Source of the DNA: Roseomonas sp. OT10
GTDB lineage: Bacteria > Pseudomonadota > Alphaproteobacteria > Acetobacterales > Acetobacteraceae
Direction: 5' to 3'
DNA: 64,000 bases
Assembly: GCF_020991085.1 (NCBI RefSeq)
Contig: NZ_CP087719.1
Coordinates: 2,128,001-2,192,000 of the forward strand
In this document: positions 28,120-38,339 of the stretch, piece by piece
Position numbering within the stretch: the first letter of the stretch is position 1
How the letters are laid out: each line of letters opens with the position of its first letter
Made by a program: the position numbers and the translations under genes
The notes under the pieces: model-generated
What the model saw: only the letters and a program-made list of their open reading frames with translations
What the model was told of the DNA's origin: nothing
Databases searched by the model: none

Positions 28120-28749
28120 ATGCGCCGCATCCTCGCTGCCCTCCCCGTGATCCTGCTGCCGCTGGGCGCAGCCCAGGCCCAGTCGGACTTCACCCGTCCG
28201 CGCGGCCCCCTCACGCCGCCGCAGCAGAACAACGCCTCACGTCCGCCTCCGGCCGCCCTGCCCGGCCTAGCGAACCGGCCGCGCAACGCGCCCATCGAGG
28301 CCGAAGTACCGTCCGCCACCCTGTCGCCCAATGCCGCGCTGTTCGACGCCATCAACCGTGGCGACCTGGCCGCGGCACGTGACGCCATGGCCCGCGGCGC
28401 CGACCTCGATGCCAGGAACGCGCTGGGCCTGGCGCCGATCGACGCGGCAGTGGACCAGGGGCGCAACGAGATCGCCTTCTACCTGCTCTCCGCACGCGGC
28501 ACCGTCCGCAGTTCGGCCCCGCCCCCGGACCAGGCGGCTGCCGCTCCCCCGCCGCGCAATGCCCGCGGCGCCTCCAGCCGGCCGGCGCCGGCACCGCGCA
28601 GCACGGCCCGCGACGCGCGGGATACGACGGTGACCCGGACCCGCCCGCCCGCCGAGTTGCGGGCGGCGGAGCGCGCGCCCGTGGGCGGCGGCGGCGCGCC
28701 GCGGCCCGAGGCCGGCTTCCTGGGTTTCGACGGCGGCCGCGGCGGCTGA
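28120..28749 (+). CDS. exported protein with one ankyrin-like repeat
   Basis: The 209-residue product has a signal peptide (MRRILAALPVILLPLGAAQAQ, cleavage near residue 20). One ankyrin-type unit covers about residues 72-125 (NAALFDAINRGDLAAARDAM, RGADLDARNALGLAPIDAAVD, GRNEIAFYLL). The rest is disordered and rich in Pro, Ala and Arg, ending FLGFDGGRGG. Only about one and a half ankyrin units are visible, which is too few for a long binding surface. Probably periplasmic; the function is not known. Confidence 0.75.
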   Translation: MRRILAALPVILLPLGAAQAQSDFTRPRGPLTPPQQNNASRPPPAALPGLANRPRNAPIEAEVPSATLSPNAALFDAINRGDLAAARDAMARGADLDARNALGLAPIDAAVDQGRNEIAFYLLSARGTVRSSAPPPDQAAAAPPPRNARGASSRPAPAPRSTARDARDTTVTRTRPPAELRAAERAPVGGGGAPRPEAGFLGFDGGRGG

Positions 28750-28867
28750 TCGCCCCGCCCAGCCTGGGCGGGACACGCGCTTTCGCACCTCCTCCGCAAC
28801 CCGTGACCATGCCGGGTCACGACCTCGGCCCGCCCGTCGCGTTGCAGTGCATCATGGAGGTGCTGCG

Positions 28868-29032
28868 ATGAAGGGTACGCCGATGAGCCTGTGGCTGAGC
28901 GCCGCGCACCGGGCCATGGGCTGGTGGCGCGGACAGGCCCTGGCCGAGATGGGCCGGCAGAAGGGCCGGCTGCTGAAGGCGGCGCTGCCCAAGGCCAGCA
29001 AGGCGCCCCGGCGGAAGCCACGCCGGAGCTGA
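28868..29032 (+). CDS. small basic protein
   Basis: A 54-residue frame with GGAGG 7 bases before its ATG. The product has an amphipathic start (MSLWLSAAHRAMGWWRGQALAEM) and a strongly basic tail (KASKAPRRKPRRS). I do not recognise a family. The clear ribosome-binding site is the main support. A nucleic-acid or membrane-surface role is possible but is only a guess from charge. Confidence 0.5.
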   Translation: MKGTPMSLWLSAAHRAMGWWRGQALAEMGRQKGRLLKAALPKASKAPRRKPRRS

Positions 29033-29074
29033 GGCCCGGAACGGCCGGGGACGATCACGGCCCCGGCCGGACGA

Positions 29075-30103
29075 TCAGCGCATCGGCGGCGGGTACTGAA
29101 GGCCGCCCTTGTTCCACAGGTTGTTCAGCCCGCGCTGCACACCCATCGGGGTGATGTTGCGGTCCCAGACCTCGCCGTAGTTGCCGACCTGCCGGATCAC
29201 CTGCACCGCCCAGTCCGGAGCGACACCCAGCATCTTCCCCAGATCGCCGGTCTTGCCCATGAAGCGCTGGATCTCGGGGTTGTTGTTGTCGACGAAGCTG
29301 TCGATGGTCTTGCTCGTCATCCCCAGCTCCTCGGCCGTGAGCTGCGCGAAGTGGGTCCAGCGCACGATGTCGAAGAACTTCCAGTCGCCCTTGCGCACCA
29401 TGGCGCCCAGCGGCTCCTTGGAGATGATCTCCGGCAGGATGGTGTACTGCGCCGCGTTCGTCCCCTGGGCGAAGCGGAAGGAGGCGAGCGAGGAGGCGTC
29501 GGTGGTGAAGGCGTCGCAGCGGCCGGCGATGAAGGCGCTGCGCAGCTCCTCGACGTTCTCGATCACCACCGGGGTGAAGCGCATGTTGTTGGTGCGGAAG
29601 TAGTCGGAGAGGTTCAGCTCGGTGGTCGAGCCGGGCTGGACGCAGACCGAGGCGCCGTCCAGCTCCTTCACCGACTTCACGCCAGAGGCCGTCTTCACGA
29701 TGAAGCCGGTGCCGTCGTAGAAGTTGACCGAGGCGAATTCCAGCCCCAGCGCCGCCTCGCGCCCGAGGGTCCAGGTGGTGCTGCGGACCAGCATGTCGAC
29801 CTCGCCCGACTGCAACGCGGTGAAGCGGTTCTGCGCCGTGGTCGGGATGAAGCGGACCTTGTTGGCATCGCCGAGGATCGCGGTCGCGACCGCGCGGCAG
29901 GTGTCGGAGTCGATGCCGCGCATCACGCCCTGGCTGTCCGGCAGGCTGAATCCCACCGTATTGGCGGCCACGCCGCAGAGCAGGTAGCCGCGCTGCTTGA
30001 TGGCCCCCATCGTGTCCGAGGCAGGCTGGGCCTGGGCGGCCGGCACGGCGGCCCAGGCGGCGGCGAACAGGGTCGCGGCGAGCGCCGCGGTCTTCAGGTT
30101 CAT
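29075..30103 (-). CDS. amino-acid ABC transporter substrate-binding protein (AapJ-like)
   Basis: A 342-residue periplasmic protein with a signal peptide (cleavage near AQAQ, residues 24-27). The type-3 solute-binding pattern is clear: IKQRGYLLCGVAANTVGFSLPD, GIDSDTCRAVATAILGD, TAQNRFTALQSGEVDML, and NYGEVWDRNITPMGVQRGLNNLW near the C terminus. The last block is typical of the general L-amino-acid binding protein AapJ/BztA. The matching permease and ATPase genes are not next to it. The ATG at 30103 is chosen because the signal peptide begins there. Confidence 0.88.
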   Translation of the reverse strand: MNLKTAALAATLFAAAWAAVPAAQAQPASDTMGAIKQRGYLLCGVAANTVGFSLPDSQGVMRGIDSDTCRAVATAILGDANKVRFIPTTAQNRFTALQSGEVDMLVRSTTWTLGREAALGLEFASVNFYDGTGFIVKTASGVKSVKELDGASVCVQPGSTTELNLSDYFRTNNMRFTPVVIENVEELRSAFIAGRCDAFTTDASSLASFRFAQGTNAAQYTILPEIISKEPLGAMVRKGDWKFFDIVRWTHFAQLTAEELGMTSKTIDSFVDNNNPEIQRFMGKTGDLGKMLGVAPDWAVQVIRQVGNYGEVWDRNITPMGVQRGLNNLWNKGGLQYPPPMR

Positions 30104-30186
30104 GGCAGCATCCCTGGTCCGGGGGGCGCGTTGCGCCCGGTGCACCAAGCTTCGCCGCCGGCCTCAGCCCGCCGCAACCACTCCGA

Positions 30187-31785
30187 TCACTCCCACTCGA
30201 TGGTTCCAGGCGGCTTGCTGGTCACGTCGTAGGCAACACGGTTGATTCCGCGCACCTCGTTGACGATTCGATTGGCAACCCGGGTCAGGAAGCTCATCTC
30301 GAAGGCAAAGACATCGGCCGTCATCCCGTCCGTGCTGGTCACGGCGCGGAGGGCGCAGGCCTGGTCGTAGGTGCGGCCATCGCCCATCACGCCGACCGTG
30401 CGGACCGGCAGCAGGACCACGAAGGCCTGCCAGATGGCGTCGTAAAGGCCGGCGTTCCGGATCTCCTCCAGGAAGATCGTGTCCGCCTTCTGGAGGATGG
30501 CGACCTTCTCCCGCGTCACCTCGCCCGGGATGCGGATGGCTAGGCCAGGCCCCGGGAAGGGGTGGCGGCCGACGATCGCCTCCGGCAGGCCCAGCTCGCG
30601 GCCCAGCGCGCGGACCTCGTCCTTGAACAGCTCGCGCAGCGGCTCGACCAGCCGCATCCGCATGTGCGCCGGCAGGCCGCCGACATTGTGGTGCGACTTG
30701 ATGGTGACGGAGGGGCCGCCGGTGGCGGAGACGCTCTCGATCACGTCGGGGTAGAGCGTGCCCTGGGCCAGGAAGTCGGCGCCGCCGAGCTTCGCCTGCT
30801 CCTCCTCGAAGACCTCGATGAACAGGCGGCCGATGGTCTTGCGCTTCACCTCCGGGTCGGTGGTGCCAGCGAGCTGGCCGAGGAACAGGTCCGAGGCGTC
30901 GCGATGCACCAGCTTCATGTTGAAGCGGCCGCGGAAGGTCTCCACCACCTGCTCCGCCTCGCCGCCGCGCAGCAGGCCATGGTCCACGAAGATGCAGGTG
31001 AGCTGGTCGCCGACCGCCTCGTGAATCAGCGCCGCCGCGACGGAGGAATCCACGCCGCCGGAGAGGCCGCAGATCACCCGCCCCGTGCCCACCTGGGCGC
31101 GGATCTTCGCGATCATCTCGGCGCGGAAGGCGCCCATGGTCCAGTCCCCGGCGCAGCCGCAGACCCCATGGGTGAAGTTCTTCAGCAGCGCCGCGCCGTG
31201 CGGGGTGTGGACGACCTCCGGGTGGAACTGCACCCCGTAGTAGCGGCGCGCGTCGTCGGCCACGATGGCCAGCGGCGCGCCTTCGCTGGTGCCCACCGGG
31301 CGGAAGCCGGCCGGCAGCGCCGTCACGCGGTCGCCATGGCTCATCCAGACCTGCTCGCGCGCGCCCTTCTCCCACAGCCCCTCGGTGATGGCGCAATGAT
31401 CCACCACGTCCACGAAGGCGCGGCCGAACTCCGCATGGTGGCCGGATTCCACGGTGCCGCCGAGCTGCGCCACCATGGTCTGCTGGCCATAGCAGATGCC
31501 CAGCACGGGCAGCCCGCTGTCGAAGACGAGTTGCGGCGCGCGCGGGCTGTCGCCCTCCGTCACGCTGGCCGGACCGCCGGAGAGGATGAAGCCGCGGGGG
31601 GCGAAGGCGCGGATGCGCTCCTCGGGAGCGTTGTTGAAGGGCCAGATCTCGCAATACACCCCGGCCTCGCGCAGGCGGCGCGCGATGAGCTGCGTCACCT
31701 GGCTGCCGAAGTCGAGGATCAGGATACGGTCGTGGTGCCCGGCGGCCTGGGGGGCGGCGGGCTGAGTCGTGTCGTGGTCGGCCAT
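30187..31785 (-). CDS. guaA: GMP synthase (glutamine-hydrolysing)
   Basis: This enzyme aminates XMP to GMP using glutamine and ATP. The 532-residue product has a class I glutamine amidotransferase domain (GICYGQQ with Cys98; QFHPE with His188 and Glu190), an ATP pyrophosphatase domain (P-loop SGGVDSS, 242-248) and the C-terminal dimerisation domain ending [23 protein letters not shown]. The ATG at 31785 is preferred to an upstream GTG. It is the last gene of the cluster that begins with guaB, 79 bp after the GNAT gene. Confidence 0.96.
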   Translation of the reverse strand: MADHDTTQPAAPQAAGHHDRILILDFGSQVTQLIARRLREAGVYCEIWPFNNAPEERIRAFAPRGFILSGGPASVTEGDSPRAPQLVFDSGLPVLGICYGQQTMVAQLGGTVESGHHAEFGRAFVDVVDHCAITEGLWEKGAREQVWMSHGDRVTALPAGFRPVGTSEGAPLAIVADDARRYYGVQFHPEVVHTPHGAALLKNFTHGVCGCAGDWTMGAFRAEMIAKIRAQVGTGRVICGLSGGVDSSVAAALIHEAVGDQLTCIFVDHGLLRGGEAEQVVETFRGRFNMKLVHRDASDLFLGQLAGTTDPEVKRKTIGRLFIEVFEEEQAKLGGADFLAQGTLYPDVIESVSATGGPSVTIKSHHNVGGLPAHMRMRLVEPLRELFKDEVRALGRELGLPEAIVGRHPFPGPGLAIRIPGEVTREKVAILQKADTIFLEEIRNAGLYDAIWQAFVVLLPVRTVGVMGDGRTYDQACALRAVTSTDGMTADVFAFEMSFLTRVANRIVNEVRGINRVAYDVTSKPPGTIEWE

Positions 31786-31864
31786 GGCGGCGTGCAGCAC
31801 GGGGGCGCCCCCGGCGTCAAGCGCGGCGACGCCGGGGCAGGCCGGCGCCGCCCGCGGGTGGGGG

Positions 31865-32416
31865 TCAGCCCTCCCGCTGCACGGCCGTGGCGGAGAGCAG
31901 GGTGCCGATCGGGTCCCAGGTCAGGGCGGTCTGCTGCACCTCCTGCCCGCCGACCCGGATCACCTCCTGCGCCGCCAGCCTCCCGCCCAGATGGCGGTAG
32001 AAGAAGCGGGCGTTGTTCCCGGAGAGCACCCACAGCATCGCGGAGCGGCAACCCACCGCCGCCAGATGCGCCGCGGCGGCGCGGAGCAGCCGGCGCCCGA
32101 CCCCCTGCTCCCGCCAGTCGGAGAGCACGTAGAGCGTCTCGATCTCGCCCTCCGCCAGCCCCTCCCGCCGGGCGGGGCCGGCGGAGGCAAAGCCGATCAC
32201 CACGGGACGCGGGCCGGAGGTTTCGGCCACGAACATCGCCTCCCCGTCGCGCCGGGCGACCAGGCCGCGCTGGTAGCCCGCCCCGATCCGGCCGGCGGAG
32301 AGGGCGGCGAGGTAGCTGTCGGGCAGCAGCCCCGCATAGGCATCGCGCCAGGCGGCGACATGCACCTGGCCGATCGCCCCGGCATCCTGCGGCTTCGCGC
32401 GCCGGACGCTGATCAC
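31865..32416 (-). CDS. GNAT family N-acetyltransferase
   Basis: The 183-residue product starts [31 protein letters not shown] and has the acetyl-CoA loop [22 protein letters not shown] followed by [18 protein letters not shown]. These are typical of the GNAT fold. Acceptor unknown. Its ATG overlaps the stop of the RsmB-like gene (ATGA), so it is co-translated with an rRNA-modifying enzyme; a ribosomal-protein target is possible but inferred from position only. Confidence 0.88.
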   Translation of the reverse strand: MISVRRAKPQDAGAIGQVHVAAWRDAYAGLLPDSYLAALSAGRIGAGYQRGLVARRDGEAMFVAETSGPRPVVIGFASAGPARREGLAEGEIETLYVLSDWREQGVGRRLLRAAAAHLAAVGCRSAMLWVLSGNNARFFYRHLGGRLAAQEVIRVGGQEVQQTALTWDPIGTLLSATAVQREG

Positions 32417-33726
32417 GCAGCCCCTCCCGCACGTTCGAGCACCGCGCAGAAGAAGCCGTCCGTGCCCTGAAGGCTGGGGGCGAGGGCCATGAACTCCCCC
32501 TCCCCCGGCGGCGGCACGGCCATGCCCGCTTCCGCCCAGGCCGTGGCCAGCGGCACGACACGGAACTCCGGCCGGTCTTCCAGCAGGGCGCTCACCTGTG
32601 CCTCGTCCTCCTCGGGCAGGACCGAACAGGTAGCGTAGACCAGCCTTCCGCCGGAACGCACGAGGGAAGCGGCGTGACGAAGGATTTCACGCTGCTTCGC
32701 TACCAGCTCCTCAAGGTCCCGCGCCCCGGTGCGCAGCCGCGCATCCGGGTTGCGTCGCCAGGTGCCCGTCCCCGTGCAGGGCGCGTCCACCAGCACCCGG
32801 TCGAACTGCCCGGCGCGGCGCTTGGCCCAGCGGTCGCCGGGCGCCAGCAGGTGCGTCTCCGCATTGTCCACCCCGGCGCGGCGCAGGCGCTGCGCCGCGC
32901 CGGCGAGGCGCGGAACGGAGACGTCGCAGGCGACGATGCGGCCCCGGTTGCGCATGGTGGCGGCCATGGCCAGGGTCTTGCCCGCGGCGCCGGCACAGTA
33001 GTCGGCGACCCGCATGCCCGGCCGGGCATCGGCAAGCAGGGCGATGAGCTGGCTGCCCTCGTCCTGCACCTCGACCAGCCCCTCGCGGTAGGCGCGGGTG
33101 GCCAGGATCGGCCGCCGCTCCACCAGGCGCAGCCCCCAGGGGGAGAAGGGGGTCGGCTCCGTCCCGATCCCCTCGGCCGCCAGGGCGGCGCGCGCCTGCT
33201 CGCGCGAGCCGCGCAGGAGGTTGACGCGCAGGTCGAGCGGAGCGGTGCCGGTCATCGCCTCCGCCGCGGCGGGCAGGTCGCGGCCGAAGCGCGCCCGGAA
33301 GCCGGGCAATGCCCAGCCGGGGATGTTGAGCTGCACCTCCTCCGGCATGTCCGGGCGCAGCAGCGGCGGGCGGATCGCCTCCACCACCCGGCGCTCGGCC
33401 TGGGTCAGCGGCGGCTCGTCATGGCGCTCGCCGCTGAAGGCCGCCGCCACGTCGCGGCCGGCCCAGCCCTCGGCCAGGATCAGGTGGGCGGCGAGGAGGA
33501 GGCGGGGCGTCGAGGCGCCGTCGGCCCGATCCAGGTGCCAGTCCAGCCGCATGCGCTCCCGCACCACGGCCCAGGCGCGTTCGGAGACGGCCCGGCGGTC
33601 GCCGCCGCCGATGTAGCGGCGAGCGCGGAAGAAGTCGTTGGCGATGGCGTCGGCCGGCCGCCGGGGCTGGGACTCGACGGCCTCCAGCAGGGCGATGGCG
33701 GCGGCGAGGCGGGCGTTCGGGGTCAC
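32413..33726 (-). CDS. RsmB/NOP family RNA cytosine-5 methyltransferase
   Basis: The 437-residue product has an N-terminal NusB-like helical part and a SAM-binding domain. The two cysteines of RNA m5C methyltransferases are present: DAPCTGTG (about residue 316) and VYATCSVLPEEDEAQV (about residue 363, the catalytic one). PCTG replaces the more common PCSG. The likely target is 16S rRNA, as for RsmB, but other NOP-type RNAs are possible. It starts with GTG overlapping the HAD gene stop (GTGA). Confidence 0.9.
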   Translation of the reverse strand: MTPNARLAAAIALLEAVESQPRRPADAIANDFFRARRYIGGGDRRAVSERAWAVVRERMRLDWHLDRADGASTPRLLLAAHLILAEGWAGRDVAAAFSGERHDEPPLTQAERRVVEAIRPPLLRPDMPEEVQLNIPGWALPGFRARFGRDLPAAAEAMTGTAPLDLRVNLLRGSREQARAALAAEGIGTEPTPFSPWGLRLVERRPILATRAYREGLVEVQDEGSQLIALLADARPGMRVADYCAGAAGKTLAMAATMRNRGRIVACDVSVPRLAGAAQRLRRAGVDNAETHLLAPGDRWAKRRAGQFDRVLVDAPCTGTGTWRRNPDARLRTGARDLEELVAKQREILRHAASLVRSGGRLVYATCSVLPEEDEAQVSALLEDRPEFRVVPLATAWAEAGMAVPPPGEGEFMALAPSLQGTDGFFCAVLERAGGAA

Positions 33727-34418
33727 CCGCGCATGCTTGCCGGGGCGAGCAGGCCCGGCAAGGCATCCAGGGACGGGATGATGGTGCCGAGGCGGTCCAG
33801 GCCATACTCGACGGGGCCGCCGGCCCGGTTCACCCAGACGGCGCGGAAGCCGAAGCGCGCGGCGCCGAAGGCGTCCCAGCCATTGGCGGAGACGAAGGCG
33901 ATCTCGCCCGGGTCGCAGCCGAACTGCTCCGTCGCCAGGGCATAGACCGCCGGCTCCGGCTTGTAGCGGCGCAGCGGATGGACGGAGAGGACGGCCTCCA
34001 GCAACCCGTCCAGCCCGGCGGAGGCGACCGCCTCGCGCAGCATGGCGGGTTCCCCGTTCGACAGGATCGCGGCGGGCACCCCGGCCCCGCGCAGCGCCGC
34101 CAGGGCCGGCATGGCGTCCGGGTAGGCCGCCAGGGCGCGATAGGCCCGCAGCAGGTCCGCGCGCAGGGTCGCATCCTGCGCGTCATGGACCGCCAGCGCG
34201 TGGTCCAGGGCACGCTCGGTCAGGACGGCGAAGTTCTCGTAGGCGCCGGTCGCGCTGAGGATCCAGCTCGCCTCCAGCTGCTTCGCCCGCCACAGGGCGG
34301 AGACCGGCCCGGCCGCCGCGCCGAGGCGCGCGGCGTGGCGCGCCACGGCGGAGTGGACGTCGAGCAGCGTGCCATAGGCGTCGAAGACGACGGCCTGGAC
34401 CTGCGTTCGCCGGCTCAT
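33723..34418 (-). CDS. haloacid dehalogenase type II (HAD superfamily)
   Basis: The 231-residue product has the HAD nucleophile motif [10 protein letters not shown] (Asp13), the [18 protein letters not shown] segment typical of L-2-haloacid dehalogenases, [10 protein letters not shown] (motif II), KPEPAVY (Lys) and [11 protein letters not shown] (motif IV). The overall pattern matches type II dehalogenases. In this location the true substrate could be another small organic acid or phosphate. Its ATG overlaps the guaB stop and its stop overlaps the next start. Confidence 0.88.
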   Translation of the reverse strand: MSRRTQVQAVVFDAYGTLLDVHSAVARHAARLGAAAGPVSALWRAKQLEASWILSATGAYENFAVLTERALDHALAVHDAQDATLRADLLRAYRALAAYPDAMPALAALRGAGVPAAILSNGEPAMLREAVASAGLDGLLEAVLSVHPLRRYKPEPAVYALATEQFGCDPGEIAFVSANGWDAFGAARFGFRAVWVNRAGGPVEYGLDRLGTIIPSLDALPGLLAPASMRG

Positions 34419-35926
34419 CCCTCCGCCCGGTAGTTCGGCGCCTCGCGCGTGATGGCCACGTCGTGGACGTGGCTCTCGCGCAGCCCGGCGCCGGTGATGC
34501 GACGGAAGCGCGACCGCTGCTGCATGTCGGCGATGGTGGCGCTGCCGGTGTAGCCCATGGAGGAGCGCAGGCCGCCGACGAGCTGGTGGATCACCGCGCC
34601 GACCGGGCCCTTGTAGCCGACGCGGCCCTCGATGCCCTCCGGCACCAGCTTGAGCTGGTCGCTCACCTCCGCCTGGAAGTAGCGGTCGGCCGAGCCGCGC
34701 GCCATGGCGCCCAGGCTGCCCATGCCGCGGTACGACTTGTAGGAGCGGCCCTGGTAGAGGAACACCTCGCCCGGGGCCTCGTCCGTCCCGGCGAAGAGGC
34801 TGCCCATCATCACGCAGTCGGCGCCCGCCGCGATCGCCTTGGCCAGGTCGCCCGAGGAGCGCACGCCGCCATCGGCGATGGCCGGCACCCCGCGCGCCTT
34901 CGCCGCCGCGGCGCACTCCATCACCGCGGTGAGCTGCGGCACGCCGACGCCGGCCACGATCCGGGTGGTGCAGATGGAGCCCGGGCCGATGCCGATCTTC
35001 ACCGCATCCGCCCCCGCCTCGATCAGCGCCTCGACCGCTTCCGGCGTCGCGATGTTGCCGGCGACGATCTGCACGCTGTTGGACAGGCGCTTGATCCGCT
35101 CCACCGCGCCCAGCACGCCGGCGGAATGGCCATGGGCGGTGTCGACGACGATCACGTCCACCTCCGCGGCGACCAGCGCCTCGGCACGGCGCAGCCCGTC
35201 CTCGCCCGTGCCGGTGGCGGCGGCGACGCGCAGGCGGCCCATCGCGTCCTTCACCGCGTTCGGGTTGGCCTGGGCCTTGTCCATGTCCTTGACGGTGACG
35301 AGGCCGACGCAGCGGCCGCGCTCGTCCACCACCAGCAGCTTCTCGATGCGGTGCTTGTGCAGCAGGGCGCGGGCGCGGTCCGGCGTCACGTCGGCGGGGA
35401 CGGTGACCAGGTTCTCACGCGTCATCAGCTCGTAGACGCGCTGGTTCGGGTCGGTCGCGAAGCGCACGTCGCGCGAGGTGACGATACCGACCAGGCGCCC
35501 CGTCTCCGGCTCCACCACAGGGATGCCGCTGATGCGGTGCTGCTCCTGCAGGGCACGGACATCCGCCAGGGTCTGGTCGGGGTGGATGGTGACGGGGTTC
35601 ACCACCATGCCGCTCTCGAACTTCTTCACCCGGCGGACCTGCGCCGCCTGCTCCTCGGCGGTCATGTTCTTGTGGATCACGCCGATGCCGCCGGCCTGGG
35701 CCATGGCGATGGCCATCGGGCCCTCGGTGACCGTGTCCATCGCGGCCGCGATCAGCGGGATGTTCAGCGCGATCTCGCGGGTGAAGCGGGTGCGCGTGTC
35801 GGTCTGGGCCGGCAGCACGGTGGAGTAGGCGGGCACCAGCAGCACGTCGTCGAAGGCCAGCGCCTCCTCGATGCGGAAGCGGGGCGTGGGGGCGTCATCG
35901 GGGGCGGCAATGCTGTCGGGTGCCAT
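34415..35926 (-). CDS. guaB: IMP dehydrogenase
   Basis: This enzyme oxidises IMP to XMP, the first step towards GMP. The 503-residue product has the barrel start [15 protein letters not shown], a pair of CBS domains (about 106-222), the catalytic loop [11 protein letters not shown] (Cys319), and [12 protein letters not shown] with the flap RGMGSLGAM. The ATG at 35926 gives the normal length; the frame extends further upstream without homology. It leads a five-gene cluster that ends with guaA, the next enzyme of the pathway. Confidence 0.96.
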   Translation of the reverse strand: MAPDSIAAPDDAPTPRFRIEEALAFDDVLLVPAYSTVLPAQTDTRTRFTREIALNIPLIAAAMDTVTEGPMAIAMAQAGGIGVIHKNMTAEEQAAQVRRVKKFESGMVVNPVTIHPDQTLADVRALQEQHRISGIPVVEPETGRLVGIVTSRDVRFATDPNQRVYELMTRENLVTVPADVTPDRARALLHKHRIEKLLVVDERGRCVGLVTVKDMDKAQANPNAVKDAMGRLRVAAATGTGEDGLRRAEALVAAEVDVIVVDTAHGHSAGVLGAVERIKRLSNSVQIVAGNIATPEAVEALIEAGADAVKIGIGPGSICTTRIVAGVGVPQLTAVMECAAAAKARGVPAIADGGVRSSGDLAKAIAAGADCVMMGSLFAGTDEAPGEVFLYQGRSYKSYRGMGSLGAMARGSADRYFQAEVSDQLKLVPEGIEGRVGYKGPVGAVIHQLVGGLRSSMGYTGSATIADMQQRSRFRRITGAGLRESHVHDVAITREAPNYRAEG

Positions 35927-36065
35927 GGGCGGGAGCCTCTCGAAAGGAGCGGGCGCTGCGCGACCTTGGCGGCCCCTCCTACGCCCCGCCCCGTGGCCCT
36001 GTCCAGCGAGGAGGATATGACAAGCACGCGGGGCAACCGCGCGTCGCCGCAACCCGGGCCGTCGG

Positions 36066-36761
36066 TCAGGCGGCCCCGCCGCGCCCCCGGAAGCCCTGCG
36101 CCACGACATAGGCCTCGGCGCTGTCCTTGCGGCTCGCGGGCGGCTTGGCGTGGCGGACCTGGGCATAGTCGCGCTTCAGCATGGCCAGCAGCTCCCGCTC
36201 CGTCCCGCCCTGGAAGACCTTGGCCACGAAGGCGCCGCCCGGCACCAGCACCTGGTGGGCGAAATGCGCCGCCAGCTCGACCAACGCCATGATCCGCAGG
36301 TGATCGGTGGCGTTGTGCCCCGTGGTATTGGGCGCGATGTCCGACACGACCAGGTCGGCCGGGCCGTCCAGCGCGGCCAGCACCGCCCGCTCCGTCGCCT
36401 CCTCCTGGAAGTCGCCCTGCAGGACGGTCGCCCCCGGCACCGGGTCCATCGGCAGGATGTCGAGCGCGACGACCTTGCCGCCCTCGCCCGCCCGCTGCAC
36501 CGCGACCTGGGTCCAGCCGCCCGGCGCGGCGCCGAGGTCGACGATGCGCTGGCGGGGGCGGAGGAGGCGGAAGCGCTCGTCCAGCTCCAGCAGCTTGAAG
36601 GCGGCGCGCGACCGCCAGCCGGCCGCCTTCGCCGCCTGCACATAGGGGTCGTTGAGCTGGCGCTGCAGCCAGGCCTGGGAGGCGGTCGAACGCCCCTTGG
36701 CGGAGCGCAGGCGCGTGGCGAGGCCGCGCGCGGCGGGCGGCTTGGAGGGGGGAGTGGCCAT
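36066..36761 (-). CDS. rlmE: 23S rRNA 2'-O-ribose U2552 methyltransferase
   Basis: The 231-residue product has the FtsJ/RlmE pattern: [34 protein letters not shown]-binding [32 protein letters not shown], and [12 protein letters not shown] with [18 protein letters not shown]. The K-D-K-E catalytic tetrad residues are in the expected places. It methylates 2'-O of U2552 in the large-subunit A loop (E. coli numbering). It lies 94 bp after ppx/gppA on the same strand. Confidence 0.93.
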   Translation of the reverse strand: MATPPSKPPAARGLATRLRSAKGRSTASQAWLQRQLNDPYVQAAKAAGWRSRAAFKLLELDERFRLLRPRQRIVDLGAAPGGWTQVAVQRAGEGGKVVALDILPMDPVPGATVLQGDFQEEATERAVLAALDGPADLVVSDIAPNTTGHNATDHLRIMALVELAAHFAHQVLVPGGAFVAKVFQGGTERELLAMLKRDYAQVRHAKPPASRKDSAEAYVVAQGFRGRGGAA

Positions 36762-36855
36762 CGGGATGCCCTTCTACGGGCAGGCGGGCGGCGACCGCCA
36801 GCGTGCCGCCGGAGCCCGGCCCGGGACGGACGGGGCGGACATCAGGATGCGGGGA

Positions 36856-37935
36856 TCAGGAGACGGGGGCGGCGGGGCGCTGGCCCGGGCCCGGGGCGGT
36901 GCGCCAGGCGAGGCGGCGGGACGGGCCGCGTTGGCCGCGCATCAGCCGCAGCAGCATCCCCTCCCGCAGGCCACGGTCGCAGACCGTCAGCTCCTCCGTC
37001 GGCCAGATGTGCCGGATGCCGGCATAGATGGCGCAGCCGGGCAGCACGAACTCCGCCCGCTCCGGCCCGATGCAGGGGTGGCGCGCCATGCCGCAGGGGC
37101 CCATGGCGCGCAGCCGGTCCAGGGCGTCGTCCGCCTGGTCCGAGGCCAGCACCTGCCCATCCACCAGCGGCCGGGAGTAGCGCGGCAGCGCCAGGGCGAT
37201 CCCCGCCAGGGTGGTGACCGTGCCGCTGGTGCCCATCATCCGCACCCCACCCGCCCGGATCTCCTGCCGGATGCAGTGGACGGAGTCGAAGGCCTCCAGC
37301 CGGCGCCCGACCTCCTCCATCACCGCGGCGAAGCCCTCCGGCGCGGCGCAGGTGGGGCCCGGGCGCTCGGCCACCGTCACCACGCCGAGCGGGATGGACA
37401 CGTAGCCGATCAGGGAGGGGGATTCGCCCCAGTGCCGCGGGGCGCGGATCCAGGCGACCTCCGTGGAGCCGCCGCCGATATCGAAGAGCAGGGCGCGGCG
37501 GTCGCCCGGCTCCAGCAGCGGCGCGCAGGATTCCATGGCCAGCGCCGCCTCCTCCCGCGTGGAGATCAGCTCGATCGGCAGCCCCAGCGCCGTCTCGGCC
37601 CGCGCCAGGAAGGCGGCGCCGTTGGTGGCGCGGCGGCACGCCTCCGTGGCGACGGCCCGGGCGGCGCGGATCGGCCGGCGGGCCAGCTTGGCGCGGCAGA
37701 TGGCGAGCGCCCCGAGCGCCCGGTCCATCGCGGCGGGGGACATGGCGCCGGTGGCGCCGATCCCCTCGCCGAGGCGGACCATGCGGCTGAAGCTGTCCAG
37801 CACCCGGAAGCCGTCCGGCCCGCCCGGGGCGGCGAGCAGCAGGCGGCAGTTGTTGGTGCCCAGGTCGAGCGCGGCGTGCACCGGTGTCTCGGAGACCGGT
37901 TCGTGTCGGCGCGGGAAGGGGGACGCGGCGTTCAT
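36856..37935 (-). CDS. Ppx/GppA family phosphatase
   Basis: The 359-residue product has the actin-like ATPase fold of exopolyphosphatase / pppGpp phosphatase: AALDLGTNNCRLLLA, RAVATEACRRATNG, LLFDIGGGSTEVAW and GTSGTVTTLAG. It is shorter than full Ppx (about 500 residues) and lacks the C-terminal HD-like domain, as do many alphaproteobacterial members. A longer frame back to 38214 runs through the tRNA and is rejected. Probable roles are polyphosphate or (p)ppGpp turnover. Confidence 0.88.
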   Translation of the reverse strand: MNAASPFPRRHEPVSETPVHAALDLGTNNCRLLLAAPGGPDGFRVLDSFSRMVRLGEGIGATGAMSPAAMDRALGALAICRAKLARRPIRAARAVATEACRRATNGAAFLARAETALGLPIELISTREEAALAMESCAPLLEPGDRRALLFDIGGGSTEVAWIRAPRHWGESPSLIGYVSIPLGVVTVAERPGPTCAAPEGFAAVMEEVGRRLEAFDSVHCIRQEIRAGGVRMMGTSGTVTTLAGIALALPRYSRPLVDGQVLASDQADDALDRLRAMGPCGMARHPCIGPERAEFVLPGCAIYAGIRHIWPTEELTVCDRGLREGMLLRLMRGQRGPSRRLAWRTAPGPGQRPAAPVS

Positions 37936-37997
37936 GGGGGCTGGCCAGGATGATCGGGATGCTTGCGCCTCGGGGCAAGCGGTTTGTGGCGCGGGTG

Positions 37998-38026
37998 TTG
38001 CACCCCGAAAGAGTGCGTGGTAACCC
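37998..38026 (+). promoter_or_regulatory. candidate promoter of tRNA-Gln
   Basis: TTGCAC (37998-38003) and TAACCC (38021-38026) are separated by 17 bases, and the second lies 16 bases before the tRNA 5' end. The -35 match is partial and the -10 match is weak, so this is a placement guess supported mainly by spacing. Confidence 0.3.
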
Positions 38027-38042
38027 CCCGGCCACCGGCTGG

Positions 38043-38116
38043 TGGGGGATAGTTTAGCGGTAGAACTCCCGGCTCTGACCCGGGCAGCCTTGGTTCGAAT
38101 CCAGGTCCCCCAGCCA
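38043..38116 (+). tRNA. tRNA-Gln (anticodon CTG)
   Basis: A 74-base cloverleaf. The acceptor arms TGGGGGA (38043-38049) and TCCCCCA (38106-38112) pair fully. The anticodon stem CCCGG/CCGGG holds the loop CTCTGAC with anticodon CTG, reading CAG. The T loop is GGTTCGAATCC. The discriminator base is G and CCA is encoded. The first-base U pairing and G discriminator fit glutamine tRNAs. Confidence 0.95.
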
Positions 38117-38339
38117 CCGCTTCTCCCTTGAAATCGCTCGTTCCTTGGCCGCTTGCGACGCCATCGGCCGAAGGTTTGCGCATGGCCTCCCTGCCCTCCG
38201 CCCGCCTCGCCCACGGCCGCGCGACACGGCGCGCGGAGGCCGCCGAAGTGCTCCAGCCATGCGCGGGGCTCGGGGCGAGGCCGCCACCCCTGCGTGCCGC
38301 CCCGGTCCTGGCGGGCGAAGCAGTGCCGGGCTGCCGCGC

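Noticed and set aside
37936-38214. N-terminal extension of the Ppx/GppA frame
   Set aside because: It would run antisense through the tRNA-Gln gene and adds no homologous residues.
38117-38339. Possible small gene between tRNA-Gln and the peptide-binding protein
   Set aside because: Several short frames are open, but none has a ribosome-binding site or a recognisable product; nothing could be supported.
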